Assembly (NCBI RefSeq): GCF_000153125.2 | Contig: NZ_CM002299.1 | Coordinates: 3,174,928-3,238,927, forward strand | Length of the DNA stretch: 64,000 nt | Direction of reading: 5' to 3' | Source: Congregibacter litoralis KT71 | GTDB taxonomy: Bacteria; Pseudomonadota; Gammaproteobacteria; Pseudomonadales; Halieaceae | Part shown: piece by piece, positions 26,137 to 36,072 of the stretch | Numbering within the stretch: position 1 is the stretch's first letter | How the letters are laid out: the number at the start of each line of letters is the position of its first letter | Translations under genes and position numbers: made by a program | The notes under the pieces: generated by a model | What the model was told of the DNA's origin: nothing | The model's database searches: none | Seen by the model: the letters and a program-made list of their open reading frames with translations, nothing else

Positions 26137-26832
26137 CTACAGGGAGGCGTTGATTGCCCCGAGAGCAGCGGCAGGATCGTCGGCCTGGGTGATGGGTCTC
26201 CCCACTACCAGATAGCTTGCACCGGCCGCTATCGCTTGGGCCGGGGTGAGGATCCTCCGCTGGTCGTCCGCGACAGCACCCGCGGGACGAATGCCCGGCG
26301 TCACCAGTGCAAAGGACGTACCGAGCCTTGCTCGCAGCGCCGCGGCTTCCCGTGCCGAGCAGACAACCCCCTGCAAGCCGCAATCCTTCGCCAGCGTTGC
26401 GAGGCGCAGTACCTGCTCCTCGAGGGAGTTCCCGTATCCCAGCTCATCAAAATCACCGGCATCCATGCTGGTGAGCACGGTGACGCCGATGAGTAGCGGT
26501 GGCTTAGCGCCGCCGGCAATGGCCTCCACAGACGCCTCCAGCATGCGACGACCGCCGCTGACATGCACGTTGACCATCCAAACCCCCAGGTCCGCGGCGC
26601 TGCGCAGAGCGCCGGCAACGGTATTGGGGATATCGTGAAACTTGAGATCCAGGAACACCTCAAAACCCATGGACTGCAAACGCTCTACAAGCCCGGGGCC
26701 CTCAGCCGTAAACAACTCCTTGCCCACCTTGAGGCGACAGGCCGTCGGGTCCAGAGCAGATGCCAGTTCCAAGGCTGGCGCCATCTCAGGATAGTCCAGG
26801 GCTACGATCACCGGAGACTCAACACGACTCAT
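26137..26832 (-). CDS. pyrF: Orotidine 5'-phosphate decarboxylase
   Basis: 231 residues from the ATG at 26832; a longer frame upstream overlaps lapB. Last step of UMP synthesis. The catalytic motif [15 protein letters not shown], the N-terminal VALDYP, the phosphate-binding [11 protein letters not shown] and the loop YLVVGRPIT are all visible, and the length is typical. It begins 4 bases after the lapB stop, the usual lapA-lapB-pyrF arrangement. The next 280 bases up to comEA hold no convincing gene. Confidence 0.96.
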   Translation of the reverse strand: MSRVESPVIVALDYPEMAPALELASALDPTACRLKVGKELFTAEGPGLVERLQSMGFEVFLDLKFHDIPNTVAGALRSAADLGVWMVNVHVSGGRRMLEASVEAIAGGAKPPLLIGVTVLTSMDAGDFDELGYGNSLEEQVLRLATLAKDCGLQGVVCSAREAAALRARLGTSFALVTPGIRPAGAVADDQRRILTPAQAIAAGASYLVVGRPITQADDPAAALGAINASL

Positions 26833-26836
26833 GGGA

Positions 26837-28045
26837 TTACTCCGTTTCTGCTGTGCGTATGGTCCTGAAGGTGCCCCAATACTTGCAGCCAGGACAGAAC
26901 CACAGGAGATGGCGGGCGGAAAAACCGCAATGATCGCAGCGATAAGCCGGGCGAACTTCAATGAGGCGATCCAGCAAAACACCCAGCATCGCCAGGGAGT
27001 CGCCGGGCGTGCCGGGCTTGTCTTCCTGCTGGATGCGAATCAGACGAAGAAGACCTCGCAAAGAAGGCGCTTCTGCCAGGCGATGCGCCAGAAACTCATG
27101 CGCAGCATCGTTGCCCTCGTCCCGCCGGATGTCATCGGCAACGGCGATCATTAGCGGTGTGGACGGGTGCTCATCAAGGCAGCGGCGCAGATAGGCCGAC
27201 AGGGCGTCCTCCTCGCCCAGCGCCGCGTAGCATTCGCGCAGGGCGGGTATGGCTTCCGGCAGAAACTCCGCGTGCTGCTCCACAACCCGGGTCAGGGCTT
27301 CGATGGCCGGGCGATGATTACCCGCAGCACCCTCAATTCGTCCCAGCTCCAGGGAGGCCCGGGCGCAGGCCGGGTCGCTGCGCAAGGCCTCTTGCAACAT
27401 CGCCCTGGCATCATCGCTGCGGCCCTCCTCCGCAACTTCAAGAGCCAGTTCGCAATAAAAATGTGCCAGTTGCACGGGAATGGGCTGGCCGGACAGTTGC
27501 GGTGCCTGCGCTTCTCCACCGAGGAGGCTGCGCTTGGGGAGAAGCGCTTTGGCTTCGTCAATGGCCCGCTGCCACTCGCTTTCCGAGCGATAAATCTCCA
27601 CAAGATACAGACGGCTGATGTCCCGCTGCTCGTCGGACTCCTTCACCAGGTCCTGCAGCAGCGTTTCCGCCCGGTCTAAAAGACCGGCGGATATATAGTC
27701 TCGGGCGAGCTCCAGGTGAGCAATATGCATCTGGGATTTGGGCAGATTAGGGCGCGCCAGGAGGTTCTGATGTATGCGGATGGCCCGATCCACCTCACCG
27801 CGGCGTCGAAGCACATTCCCCAGGGCGATGTGCGTCTCCAGAGTCTCGCTGTTCACTTCCAGGGCACTGATGAACTGATCAACGGCGCCGTCGGGACGTC
27901 CGTCAAGGAGATAGTTCAGACCACGATAATATTGACTGGGCGGAAAGGGCACGGCCCCATTGGCGCCGCTAAGGCTGCGGCGACCTAACCACCATCCACA
28001 GGCCACTGCCGAGAAGAGGAGGAAGAAAACCAGCGCGTCATTCAC
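26837..28045 (-). CDS. lapB: LPS assembly regulator LapB (YciM)
   Basis: 402 residues. An N-terminal membrane anchor (residues 4-20), nine or so TPR-like helical pairs, and a C-terminal rubredoxin-like metal site [22 protein letters not shown]. LapB works with FtsH to control LpxC turnover and so lipopolysaccharide supply. The start is GTG at 28045 and overlaps the lapA stop by 8 bases. The presence of the polysaccharide genes a few kilobases downstream is consistent with an envelope-focused neighbourhood. Confidence 0.95.
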   Translation of the reverse strand: MNDALVFFLLFSAVACGWWLGRRSLSGANGAVPFPPSQYYRGLNYLLDGRPDGAVDQFISALEVNSETLETHIALGNVLRRRGEVDRAIRIHQNLLARPNLPKSQMHIAHLELARDYISAGLLDRAETLLQDLVKESDEQRDISRLYLVEIYRSESEWQRAIDEAKALLPKRSLLGGEAQAPQLSGQPIPVQLAHFYCELALEVAEEGRSDDARAMLQEALRSDPACARASLELGRIEGAAGNHRPAIEALTRVVEQHAEFLPEAIPALRECYAALGEEDALSAYLRRCLDEHPSTPLMIAVADDIRRDEGNDAAHEFLAHRLAEAPSLRGLLRLIRIQQEDKPGTPGDSLAMLGVLLDRLIEVRPAYRCDHCGFSARHLLWFCPGCKYWGTFRTIRTAETE

Positions 28046-28343
28046 GCGTGACCAGGCCCTTTGCGCGCAACCGGTCTATCTCTGCCTGGGAGTTTGCGAT
28101 CTGCCGTCGCGCAGCCATGAGCCGGGCCCGGAGTCGCAGCACCGCAAAGGATGAAAGCAACAGTCCCAGAAAGCCCCCGAGGGCCAGGGCACCCAGTACC
28201 CACAGCGCCAGACTGCGGGGCGGAAGAATCATGAAAAGCACATCCAGGGGCACCGGTTCCGCATTCTGCAGCGCAAAGAGCACCCCGACCGCTGCCATGG
28301 CAACGGCAATCATCAAAACCAATAGTTTTCGTAAAAAACCCAT
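28038..28343 (-). CDS. lapA: LPS assembly protein LapA (YciS)
   Basis: 101 residues, two membrane segments (about 5-26 and 44-66) followed by a coiled, basic cytosolic tail (RLRARLMAARRQIANSQAEIDRLRAKG). The start MGFLRKLLVLMIAVAMAAVGVLFALQN and the ALQNAEPV motif are typical of LapA. The gene is 11 bases downstream of the ihfB stop and overlaps lapB by 8 bases, so ihfB-lapA-lapB-pyrF form one unit. LapA acts with LapB in controlling lipopolysaccharide synthesis. Confidence 0.93.
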   Translation of the reverse strand: MGFLRKLLVLMIAVAMAAVGVLFALQNAEPVPLDVLFMILPPRSLALWVLGALALGGFLGLLLSSFAVLRLRARLMAARRQIANSQAEIDRLRAKGLVTRE

Positions 28344-28354
28344 CAGAGGCAGAC

Positions 28355-28651
28355 TCAGAGACCTGCCTGAAGGCCAAGATTCACCCGATCTCTGAGCTCC
28401 TTGCCAGGCTTGAAGTGCGGAACGTACTTACCCGTGAGCTCCACCGCATCACCGGTCTTGGGATTCCGACCCCGACGAGGCTCCCGGTAATGGAGGGAGA
28501 AGCTGCCAAAGCCCCGAATCTCGATCCGCCCCCCGGAACTGAGGGAGTTCGACATTTGTTCGATGACCGTTTTTACCGCCAACTCCACATCTTTGGTGGA
28601 AAGCTGTGTTTGCTTCAGGGCGATGGCTTCTATGAGTTCACTTTTTGTCAT
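28355..28651 (-). CDS. ihfB: Integration host factor beta subunit
   Basis: 98 residues from the ATG at 28651 ([14 protein letters not shown]). A histone-like HU/IHF fold with the DNA-bending beta arm, including [27 protein letters not shown]. With IhfA it forms the IHF heterodimer that bends DNA. A longer upstream frame ([10 protein letters not shown]) was rejected because the standard IHF N-terminus begins at MTKSE. It follows rpsA on the same strand behind an intrinsic terminator and a hairpin, so it probably has its own promoter. Confidence 0.96.
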   Translation of the reverse strand: MTKSELIEAIALKQTQLSTKDVELAVKTVIEQMSNSLSSGGRIEIRGFGSFSLHYREPRRGRNPKTGDAVELTGKYVPHFKPGKELRDRVNLGLQAGL

Positions 28652-28706
28652 TCGGGGCGATCCAAAACTATGATCAATCAACTATCGCTCTCCCGGTTGG
28701 CCTGGC

Positions 28707-28728
28707 GCGGTGAAACTCTTTTCACCGC
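28707..28728 (-). promoter_or_regulatory. Hairpin in the ihfB upstream region
   Basis: GCGGTGAAA and TTTCACCGC form a perfect 9-bp stem with a 4-base loop about 56 bases before the ihfB start. No T-run follows. The stem contains the GGTGAAA/TTTCACC core also seen in the rpsA leader, which may be chance or a shared protein target. Confidence 0.5.
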
Positions 28729-28872
28729 AACCCTCGCAGCCCCCGCGAGAACCTCTCCAGAGCCATTGTGTACGCTTCCACAAAATCACGCAAGCTCCTA
28801 TTTTTTATGGAAAATTTACACTTGGCCGTCAGACCCGGGACGGTCTTATGTCTGATTGACCACCCCGCAGAC

Positions 28873-28901
28873 AAAAAAAAAAGGACCCCGAGGGGTCCTT
28901 T
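28873..28901 (-). terminator. Intrinsic terminator of rpsA
   Basis: On the minus strand GGACCCC, a 2-base turn and GGGGTCC, extended by AAA/TTT pairs, are followed by a run of T residues. It lies about 40 bases after the rpsA stop. Confidence 0.92.
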
Positions 28902-28942
28902 GATCGTCACCCGCCCGAATACAGGCGGGCGATACCAGCAGA

Positions 28943-30616
28943 TTACTGACCGCCCATCTGGGCCTTGATCAGATCACCGATGGTACCGGGCGAAGATGCC
29001 TCCGCCTCGTCTTTCAGAGACTTAACGGCTTCTTTCTCGTCGTCGAAGTCCTTCGCCTTGATGGACAGCGCTACGCCGCGGTTTTTACGATCAGCGGAGA
29101 TGATTTTGGCTTCTACCGTATCACCCACCTTGAACTCACTGCGTGCGTCTTCAACACGCTCACGGCTGATGTCAGCAACCTTGAGAATACCCTCAACTTC
29201 CTCCGCCAGCTTCACGGTCACGAACTTGGGATCCACTTCGATCACTTCGCCCGTGACAATGCTGCCACGATCGTTAACAGCGATGTAGTTGCTGAAGGGA
29301 TCGTCTTCCAGTTGCTTAATACCCAGGGAGATACGCTCGCGCTCAGGATCCACAGAAAGGATGACCGTTTCGATTTCATCGCCCTTCTTGTAGTTGCGAA
29401 CGGCTTCTTCACCGGTCTCATTCCAGCTGATGTCAGACAGGTGAACCAGTCCGTCGATATTGCCCTCGAGGCCAATAAAGATACCGAAATCGGTAATGGA
29501 CTTGATCACGCCGGAGATACGATCGCCTTTGCTTGCACCGGAGGCGAATGCGTCCCAGGGGTTCTGCTGGCACTGCTTGATACCCAGAGAGATGCGACGA
29601 CGCTCTTCGTCGATATCCAGCACCATGACTTCCACTTCGTCACCCAGCTGCACTATTTTGGAGGGGTGAACGTTCTTGTTGGTCCAGTCCATCTCGGAGA
29701 CGTGTACCAGACCTTCAACGCCCTCTTCGATCTCGGCAAAGCAGCCGTAATCTGTAAGGTTCGTTACCTTGGCCATAACACGGCTACCTTCGGGGTAGCG
29801 ACCTGTGATCTCGACCCAGGGATCTTCACCCAGTTGCTTGAGACCCAGAGAAACGCGGTTACGCTCGCGATCAAACTTGAGCACCTTCACGTCCAGTTCC
29901 TGACCGACTTCCACGATCTCGGAGGGATGCTTGATGCGCTTCCATGCCATATCGGTAATGTGCAGCAGACCATCAACGCCACCCAGGTCAACAAAGGCAC
30001 CGTAATCCGTGAGGTTCTTGACCACACCTTTAATGGACTGTCCTTCCTGGAGACCGGCGAGGAGAGCGTCACGCTCTACACTGTTGGCCGCTTCCATAAC
30101 CGCACGACGGGAAACAACAACGTTGTTGCGCTTCTGATCAAGCTTGATCACCTTGAAGTCCAGCTCTTTGCCTTCGAGGTGCGCGGTGTCGCGCACGGGG
30201 CGTACATCCACGAGGGAACCGGGCAGGAATGCGCGAATCGTATTAACGTCAACGGTAAAGCCACCTTTGACCTTGCCATTGATGACGCCCTTGACCACTT
30301 CTTCAGCGGCAAAGGCAGCTTCAAGATCTTTCCAGGACTCTGCGCGCTTGGCTTTTTCCCGGGACAGCTTGGTTTCACCGAAACCATCTTCCACGGTCTC
30401 CAACGCGACCTGGACCTCGTCACCGATACTCAGGCTGCATTCGCCCGCAGCGTCAATGAACTGCGCCCGGGGAATCACACCCTCGGACTTGAGTCCCGCG
30501 TGAACGGTGACCCACTCGTTGTCGATATCGATGACAACACCGGTGACGATGGCGCCGGGCTGCATATCGACGGTTTTTAAACTTTCTTCAAAAAGATCAG
30601 CGAAGGATTCGCTCAT
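28943..30616 (-). CDS. rpsA: 30S ribosomal protein S1
   Basis: 557 residues, the same length as E. coli S1. Six S1 (OB-fold) repeats can be followed, e.g. [95 protein letters not shown]1 binds mRNA and helps initiation on weakly structured or weak Shine-Dalgarno messages. The start is ATG at 30616. It follows cmk on the same strand, the usual cmk-rpsA-ihfB order. The long leader (about 195 bases) probably carries the S1 autoregulatory structure. Confidence 0.98.
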   Translation of the reverse strand: MSESFADLFEESLKTVDMQPGAIVTGVVIDIDNEWVTVHAGLKSEGVIPRAQFIDAAGECSLSIGDEVQVALETVEDGFGETKLSREKAKRAESWKDLEAAFAAEEVVKGVINGKVKGGFTVDVNTIRAFLPGSLVDVRPVRDTAHLEGKELDFKVIKLDQKRNNVVVSRRAVMEAANSVERDALLAGLQEGQSIKGVVKNLTDYGAFVDLGGVDGLLHITDMAWKRIKHPSEIVEVGQELDVKVLKFDRERNRVSLGLKQLGEDPWVEITGRYPEGSRVMAKVTNLTDYGCFAEIEEGVEGLVHVSEMDWTNKNVHPSKIVQLGDEVEVMVLDIDEERRRISLGIKQCQQNPWDAFASGASKGDRISGVIKSITDFGIFIGLEGNIDGLVHLSDISWNETGEEAVRNYKKGDEIETVILSVDPERERISLGIKQLEDDPFSNYIAVNDRGSIVTGEVIEVDPKFVTVKLAEEVEGILKVADISRERVEDARSEFKVGDTVEAKIISADRKNRGVALSIKAKDFDDEKEAVKSLKDEAEASSPGTIGDLIKAQMGGQ

Positions 30617-30641
30617 TACACAAGTACCTGTTAGTTGGGTT

Positions 30642-30780
30642 GGCGCCAGGCGCCTGCCGCTTCTCCAGCAGAAACGACTCCAGTTTCAATAAAGCCCCGG
30701 TGAAACGGTGCTGGATCAAGTTTCACCAAAAGCCAAAAACCTACCATTGAAGGTTTCAGCGCAGAGCCCTGAAACCCTTC
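30642..30780 (-). promoter_or_regulatory. rpsA leader with hairpins (possible S1 autoregulation)
   Basis: The 195 bases between cmk and rpsA contain two clear stems on the minus strand: one with GAAGGGTTTCAG and CTGAAACCTTC (30780-30749, one bulge), the other with GGTGAAAC and GTTTCACC (30727-30699). A GGCGCC repeat lies at 30642-30654 near the start codon. Gammaproteobacterial rpsA leaders carry several hairpins through which S1 represses its own translation; the resemblance here is structural only. Confidence 0.5.
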
Positions 30781-30811
30781 GAAAACACTGTCGGGGAACA
30801 TCGGCTGAACC

Positions 30812-31492
30812 CTAACTGACAAGCTCCCTCAGACGTGCTTCCTGAAGGACGGTATCGAGCACCGAATCCGCCGAAATGCCTGTACTATCAATGACTAAGG
30901 CATCGTTAGCGGGCACCAGGGGAGACTCCGCTCTGTTCCGGTCGCGTGCATCCCGCTCCTCGATGGTCTCGAGAAGGCGCGCGAGAGTAACACTTTCGCC
31001 TTTGGCCATCAACTGACGATGGCGCCGTTCCGCACGGGCCCGGGCACTCGCCGTGAGGAAAATTTTCAGGGGCGCATCGGGGAACACCACGGTACCCATA
31101 TCCCGGCCATCGGCAACCAGCCCCGGCGCCACAGCCATCTGTCGCTGACGCGCCAGTAATGCCGCGCGAACCTCCCCCATGGCCGCCACTTTCGAGGCGG
31201 CGGCGCTACAGCTTTCGCTGCGAATGGCGAGGCTGATGTCCCTGCCGTCAAGAAGCACCTGGGTAAGCCCTTCCGCCGCGGGCACAAAGCTGAGTTTCAG
31301 ATGCCGGGCAAGCTCCGCGACGGCATCGTCATCACTGAGGGGGATCTCATCCTCGAGGGCTGCCAGTGCCGTGACGCGATACAGGGCGCCACTATCAAGC
31401 ATGTGCCAGCCCAGCTGACTCCCGAGGCTGTAGCACAGCGTCCCCTTCCCCGCCCCCCCGGGTCCGTCGACGGTGATGACCGGCACGCTCAC
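30812..31492 (-). CDS. cmk: Cytidylate kinase
   Basis: 226 residues. N-terminal P-loop TVDGPGGAGKGTL, the CMP-binding RDMGTVVFPDAPLKIFLTASARARAERR and the lid ESVTLARLLETIEERDARDRNR are typical. Makes CDP/dCDP from CMP/dCMP. The GTG start at 31492 overlaps the aroA stop (GTGA), showing translational coupling. It is followed by rpsA, the standard cmk-rpsA order. Confidence 0.96.
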   Translation of the reverse strand: MSVPVITVDGPGGAGKGTLCYSLGSQLGWHMLDSGALYRVTALAALEDEIPLSDDDAVAELARHLKLSFVPAAEGLTQVLLDGRDISLAIRSESCSAAASKVAAMGEVRAALLARQRQMAVAPGLVADGRDMGTVVFPDAPLKIFLTASARARAERRHRQLMAKGESVTLARLLETIEERDARDRNRAESPLVPANDALVIDSTGISADSVLDTVLQEARLRELVS

Positions 31493-32799
31493 TCGCCGCC
31501 ATCCCTGGATGCAATCTGCAGCCCCAGCCCCCGGGTCAGAGCGTCAAAATCAGGAAAAGACGTGGCGACATGATCGCAATCCAGGATCCGGATCTCGTTT
31601 TCCGCCCGCAGGGCCGCCACGGCAAAGGACATGGCAATACGATGATCGTGAAAGGTCCTGATGGTGCCGCCGGAGATGGGCCCGCCATCAATGATGATGC
31701 CGTCATCGAGGACCTCATTGCTCACCCCGAGGGTCGTTAAACCCTCCGCCATGCTGGCAATGCGGTCACTCTCTTTGACACGAAGCTCCTCAGCACCGCG
31801 GAGCACGGTTCGACCCTCGGCACAGGCGGCGGCGATAAACAGCACCGGGAACTCGTCGATAGCCAGGGGCACAAGGTCTCGGGGGATATCAATTCCCCTG
31901 AGCGATGCCGAGCGCACAAAAATATCCGCCACGGGTTCTCCCCCGACCTCCCGCTCATTACTCAGGGTGATATCTGCCCCCATGAGCTTCAGAATGCTGA
32001 TCACGCCGGTGCGGGTGGGGTTAACGCCGACATGAGTCAGGAGTAATTCCGAGCCCGGCGCAATACTCGCTGCCACCATGAGAAAGGCAGCAGAGGAAAT
32101 ATCCGAAGGCACGTCGATCTCGCAGCCCCGCAACTGCCCGCCGCCGCGGAGACTTGTCACACCGTCCCGCGACTGGAGCTCATAGCCAAAACCGCGGAGC
32201 ATGCGTTCCGTATGATCCCGGGTAGGCGCCGGCTCGGTGACGGAGGTTTCCCCCTCGGCAAACAAGCCTGCCAACAGGACGCAGGACTTGACCTGGGCGC
32301 TGGCCATGGGCAAATCGTAGTGAATACCCCGGAGGCTGGATCCTCCGCTGATTTTGAGGGGTGGCCGCCCCCCATCCCCGGACACAATGGTGGCCCCCAT
32401 GCGGGTCAGGGGCGTTATGACCCGCTGCATGGGGCGGCCCATGAGGGATGCATCGCCTACCAGTTCACTGGAGAACTCCTGCCCGGCCAGGATGCCGCAA
32501 AGAAGACGCATGCTCGTGCCCGAGTTCCCCATATCGAGACGGGTAGACGCCTCCCGGAGCCCCCGGAGACCTACGCCCCGGATACGCATGGCACCTTTTC
32601 TGGGGCCCTCGATTTCCACACCCAGGGCACGGAAAGCCGCAACGGTGGCCAGGGCGTCCTCCCCCTGGAGAAATCCTTTCACCGAGGTTTCCCCCGTGGC
32701 CATGGCACCCAGCATGACGGACCGGTGAGATATGGACTTGTCGCCGGGCACCCGGGCTTCACCGTGAATGCTGCCGCCGGGAGCTACCAAAAATTCCAC
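31489..32799 (-). CDS. aroA: 5-enolpyruvylshikimate-3-phosphate synthase
   Basis: 436 residues. N-terminal GDKSISHRSVMLGAMATGETSV (S3P/PEP binding), DMGNSGTSMRLLCGILAG, PMASAQVKSCVLLAGL and EPAPTRDHTERML are all present, and the C-terminal NRI-like part (FHDHRIAMSFAVAAL) follows. The GNSGTSMRLL version differs from the E. coli GNAGTAMRP form. It makes EPSP in the shikimate pathway. The start is GTG at 32799 behind AGGAG. In P. aeruginosa the tyrA-type and aroA genes are fused; here they are separate, 51 bases apart. Confidence 0.96.
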   Translation of the reverse strand: MEFLVAPGGSIHGEARVPGDKSISHRSVMLGAMATGETSVKGFLQGEDALATVAAFRALGVEIEGPRKGAMRIRGVGLRGLREASTRLDMGNSGTSMRLLCGILAGQEFSSELVGDASLMGRPMQRVITPLTRMGATIVSGDGGRPPLKISGGSSLRGIHYDLPMASAQVKSCVLLAGLFAEGETSVTEPAPTRDHTERMLRGFGYELQSRDGVTSLRGGGQLRGCEIDVPSDISSAAFLMVAASIAPGSELLLTHVGVNPTRTGVISILKLMGADITLSNEREVGGEPVADIFVRSASLRGIDIPRDLVPLAIDEFPVLFIAAACAEGRTVLRGAEELRVKESDRIASMAEGLTTLGVSNEVLDDGIIIDGGPISGGTIRTFHDHRIAMSFAVAALRAENEIRILDCDHVATSFPDFDALTRGLGLQIASRDGGE

Positions 32800-32850
32800 G
32801 ATTTACTTACTCCTCTGGGCTCCGGGGGACCCACACGGTCCCCCAGGGGT

Positions 32851-33747
32851 TTAGTCGGCGACCCGATCACGGGCAGCCAGGTCTCTGGCAAATTCATCCC
32901 GGGCGGTCTTGGCAGAGCGAAAGGTGTTTTCCAAAGCTCTGCCATCGCCCGCGGCAATGGCATTACGCAGGGTGCTCAGGTGCTCGCAAAAATCATCCAG
33001 AGCCCCAAGAAGGGCATCCCGGTTGGCCATAGAAATATCCCGCCACATCACCGGATCACTGGAGGCAATGCGGGTGAAATCCCGAAACCCCCCCGCCGCA
33101 AAGCGAAAAATGTCATCGCGAATGGGGGACTGTGCCAGGGCGTCCACCAGGGCATAGGCGAGGACGTGGGGCAAATGACTGGTTGCTGCCAGCACGCTGT
33201 CGTGCTCCTCCACATCCATGGACTGCACCGTCGCGCCCGCGGCGACCCACAATTTTTGCACCAGCTCCAGCGCCCGGGAATCCGTGTTTGCATCGGGCGT
33301 GAGAATAACGCGATGACGCTCAAAGAGCGCTGCGTCGGCGGCGGCCACGCCGGAGCGCTCGGACCCGGCGATGGGATGACCGGGGACATAAATAGCTGCA
33401 CCCTCAGGTGCGGCCGCCACCACGGCGCGATAAAGATCGCCTTTGACGCTGGCAACATCGGTCACGCAACGGGCGCTGCCGGGGTTTTGAAGCATCTCCA
33501 GAATGAGTGCTTCGCAGGCCAGCGTCGGCGTGGCGAGAACGGCAACATCCGCCGCATCCATGAGTGACCGGACGCTGTCCGCTGCGCCGTCGATAACGCC
33601 CCGTTCCAGGGCTTTCTCCAGGGCTTCGGGATCGCGATCCCAGGCAGTAACCGTCGCTGCAAAACCCGCTTTTTTCAGAGCCAGGGCCAGAGACCCGCCA
33701 ATGAGCCCCATCCCTACAAAACCGACCCTGTGCCCTGTATCAGTCAC
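32851..33747 (-). CDS. tyrA: Prephenate/arogenate dehydrogenase
   Basis: 298 residues. NAD motif VGFVGMGLIGGSLALAL at 8-24, DVASVKGDLYRAVV, and the catalytic-histidine region YVPGHPIAGSERSGV are visible. It oxidises prephenate (or arogenate) on the way to tyrosine. The start is GTG at 33747, 9 bases after the pheA stop. Unlike the P. aeruginosa order, no hisC-type aminotransferase gene lies between pheA and this gene. Confidence 0.93.
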   Translation of the reverse strand: MTDTGHRVGFVGMGLIGGSLALALKKAGFAATVTAWDRDPEALEKALERGVIDGAADSVRSLMDAADVAVLATPTLACEALILEMLQNPGSARCVTDVASVKGDLYRAVVAAAPEGAAIYVPGHPIAGSERSGVAAADAALFERHRVILTPDANTDSRALELVQKLWVAAGATVQSMDVEEHDSVLAATSHLPHVLAYALVDALAQSPIRDDIFRFAAGGFRDFTRIASSDPVMWRDISMANRDALLGALDDFCEHLSTLRNAIAAGDGRALENTFRSAKTARDEFARDLAARDRVAD

Positions 33748-33756
33748 CGAGGGGAT

Positions 33757-34935
33757 TCAGAGCACGCCAATGGGATAGGAGCCCAGAGGCTTGAGGAGGA
33801 TGGACTGCTCCTCAAGCTCTCGCATGATCTCCAGCACCGCAGGGTCCTGAACATGCCCCTCGAATTCAATGAAGAAAACGTAGGCCCATTTTTCTGTACG
33901 CGAGGGACGGGTATCAATTCGCGTGAGGCTTACGCCATGGCGGCGGAACGGATCCAGCAGGGTAAACAGGGCCCCGGGTTTGTTACGACTGGACACAACG
34001 ATGGACGTTTTATCCATGCCGCTGGGAGGCACCTCGCTGCGCCCTATGACCAGAAAGCGCGTTGTATTGTCGGCGGCGTCTTCGATATGTTCCGCGAGTA
34101 CATCCAGCTGATAGACCTCGGCAGCCATGTCGCCGGCGATGGCCGCAGTGCCGGAATGCTCCGCCGCCATGCGGGCCGCCTCCCCGTTACTGCTCACCGC
34201 CAGGCGCTCGGTCTTGGGCCAGTGCGCATCCAACCAGTTACGACATTGAGCCAGGGCCTGTTGGTGGGCGCAGATTCGGCTCACCTCCTCCATCTTCGTT
34301 CCCGGGGCCGCCATCAGGTGATGACTTATGCGCAGCTCGACTTCCCCGGCGATTTTCAGGGGTGAATCGATAAAGCTGTCCAGGGTGTGACTGACCATGC
34401 CCTCCGTGGAATTCTCCACCGGAACGATGCCGTAGTTACAGTGACCGGATTCCACTTCGGAGAACACCGTGTCGATGGTGACCTGGGGAACACAGATCGC
34501 CGCATGCCCGAAATGTTTGAGCGCCGCGGCCTGGGTAAAGGTTCCCTCAGGTCCGAGATAGGCAACCTGCAGGGGCTTTTCCAGCGCGAGACAGGCGGAC
34601 ATGATTTCCCGGAACACATGGGCCACCGTGGGACCTTCGAGGGGCCCGCTGTCACGCTCCATGATCCGGCGCAGCACCTGGGCTTCCCGCTCGGGACGGT
34701 AATACACCACTTCCTGGTCGGACTCGCCCCGGGCGCGTGCGGCCTGCACCTCATCGAGCTTAATCGCCGCAACGCGCTGGGCACAGCGGGCGCGCTCTGC
34801 GATGAGGGCCTGAATCTTTGCATCCACGGCGTCAATGTCCGCCCGCACCTGCTCTAAACTGCGATCGTCGCCTTCATCGTCGCCCGGCGTCCCGGTAATC
34901 ACATCATTGCTCACGACCACAGAGCTCCACAGCAT
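33757..34935 (-). CDS. pheA: Bifunctional chorismate mutase/prephenate dehydratase
   Basis: 392 residues. N-terminal AroQ chorismate mutase helices (residues about 28-110; RADIDAVDAKIQALIAERARCAQRVAAIK), then the prephenate dehydratase domain starting at VAYLGPEGTFTQAAALKHFG with VPVENSTEGMVSHTLD, and a C-terminal ACT domain with NKPGALFTLLDPF and TRIDTRPSRTEKWAYVFF, the phenylalanine feedback site. The ATG at 34935 gives an odd leader (MLWSSVVV); a later GTG could be used. It lies 57 bases after serC, and is followed by tyrA. Confidence 0.96.
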   Translation of the reverse strand: MLWSSVVVSNDVITGTPGDDEGDDRSLEQVRADIDAVDAKIQALIAERARCAQRVAAIKLDEVQAARARGESDQEVVYYRPEREAQVLRRIMERDSGPLEGPTVAHVFREIMSACLALEKPLQVAYLGPEGTFTQAAALKHFGHAAICVPQVTIDTVFSEVESGHCNYGIVPVENSTEGMVSHTLDSFIDSPLKIAGEVELRISHHLMAAPGTKMEEVSRICAHQQALAQCRNWLDAHWPKTERLAVSSNGEAARMAAEHSGTAAIAGDMAAEVYQLDVLAEHIEDAADNTTRFLVIGRSEVPPSGMDKTSIVVSSRNKPGALFTLLDPFRRHGVSLTRIDTRPSRTEKWAYVFFIEFEGHVQDPAVLEIMRELEEQSILLKPLGSYPIGVL

Positions 34936-34992
34936 GCGGGCGTTCGATGGGGAGACATAGGCGGTGAACAGGACATAGGCTTCGTCAGTCGA

Positions 34993-36072
34993 TTAAGCGT
35001 GCTTGCGCTCAAAATCCTGCATAAACTCGACGAGAGCGTCCACCGCTGCCTGGGGTATGGCGTTGTAGATACTGGCCCGCATCCCCCCCACGGAGCGATG
35101 CCCCTTGAGATTCAGCAGCCCCGCAGTCTCGGCTTCTTTAAGAAAGACCTTGTCCAGCTCGGCATCTGCCAGCGTAAAGGGCACGTTCATCCAGGAGCGA
35201 TCGGCGACGGCGACGGGGTTGCCGTAAAAGCCGCTTTCGTCGATGGCGGCATACAGGCTGGTGGCTTTTTTGCGGTTGCGCTCGGCCATGGCAGCCAGAC
35301 CGCCCTGGGCCTCAAGCCATTCAAATACCAGACCCGCCAGGTAAATAGAATAGGTTGGTGGCGTATTGAGCATGGAGCCAGCCTTATCCGTGACTTCCCA
35401 GTTCATCATGCTCGGGCAGCTGCTCAGGGTGCGCCCGTAAAGCTCTCGCCTCACGATGAGAATCACCAGGCCCGCGGGGCCGATGTTTTTCTGGGCACCA
35501 GCGTAGATAACGTCGAAATCATCAACGGCGATGGGCCTGGAAAGCAGCGTTGAGGACATATCCGCGACTACGGGCGCCTGACTCTCGGGCACCCAGTGAA
35601 ACTCGATGCCATCGATGGTTTCGTTGGGCGTAAAGTGCAAATAAGCTGCGTCGTCGGCGCTCGCCCAGGATTCCTGTTCGGGAATCGCGCAGGGCAGTTC
35701 TTTTGACGCGGCGGCCACCTCCACCACGTCGCCATAGCGACTGGCTTCAGCCATGGCTTTTGCCGACCACTGACCTGTATTGACGTAGGCGAAGGGTTTG
35801 CCGACGCCACCGAGATTCATGGGTACCCCCGCGAATTGTGACGTTGCGCCCCCCTGCACGAACAGCACGGCAAACTCATCGCCAATGCCCAGGAGACGGC
35901 GCAGCGAGGATTCCGCCGCTTCTACGGTGCTGACGACCTCGCCGGAGCGATGGCTCATCTCCATGAAGGACATGCCCGTGCCATGCCAATCGAGCATTTC
36001 CCCGGCGGCACGCGTGAGGACCGCCTCGGGCAGGGCTGCGGGGCCTGCGCAGAAGTTATAGGGCCGGTGCAT
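34993..36072 (-). CDS. serC: Phosphoserine aminotransferase
   Basis: 359 residues, fold-type I PLP enzyme. N-terminal YNFCAGPAALPEAVL, the glycine/substrate region HRSGEVVSTVEAAE, and the PLP lysine in VIYAGAQKNIGPAGLVI are all in place; HRSVGGMRASIYNA near the C-terminus binds the phosphate of the substrate. Makes phosphoserine from 3-phosphohydroxypyruvate and also serves pyridoxine synthesis (with pdxJ, found elsewhere in the window). Its ATG overlaps the gyrA stop by one base (TAATG). Confidence 0.97.
   Translation of the reverse strand: MHRPYNFCAGPAALPEAVLTRAAGEMLDWHGTGMSFMEMSHRSGEVVSTVEAAESSLRRLLGIGDEFAVLFVQGGATSQFAGVPMNLGGVGKPFAYVNTGQWSAKAMAEASRYGDVVEVAAASKELPCAIPEQESWASADDAAYLHFTPNETIDGIEFHWVPESQAPVVADMSSTLLSRPIAVDDFDVIYAGAQKNIGPAGLVILIVRRELYGRTLSSCPSMMNWEVTDKAGSMLNTPPTYSIYLAGLVFEWLEAQGGLAAMAERNRKKATSLYAAIDESGFYGNPVAVADRSWMNVPFTLADAELDKVFLKEAETAGLLNLKGHRSVGGMRASIYNAIPQAAVDALVEFMQDFERKHA

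Noticed and set aside
26833..26982. Upstream extension of the pyrF frame
   Set aside because: It overlaps lapB, and the family N-terminus begins at the ATG at 26832.
29312..30580. Long rightward frame (422 codons) opposite rpsA
   Set aside because: It is the antisense shadow of rpsA; the protein has no recognisable domain and no start signal.
32212..33567. Long rightward frame (451 codons) opposite aroA and tyrA
   Set aside because: It crosses two conserved leftward genes and their gap, so it cannot be a real gene.
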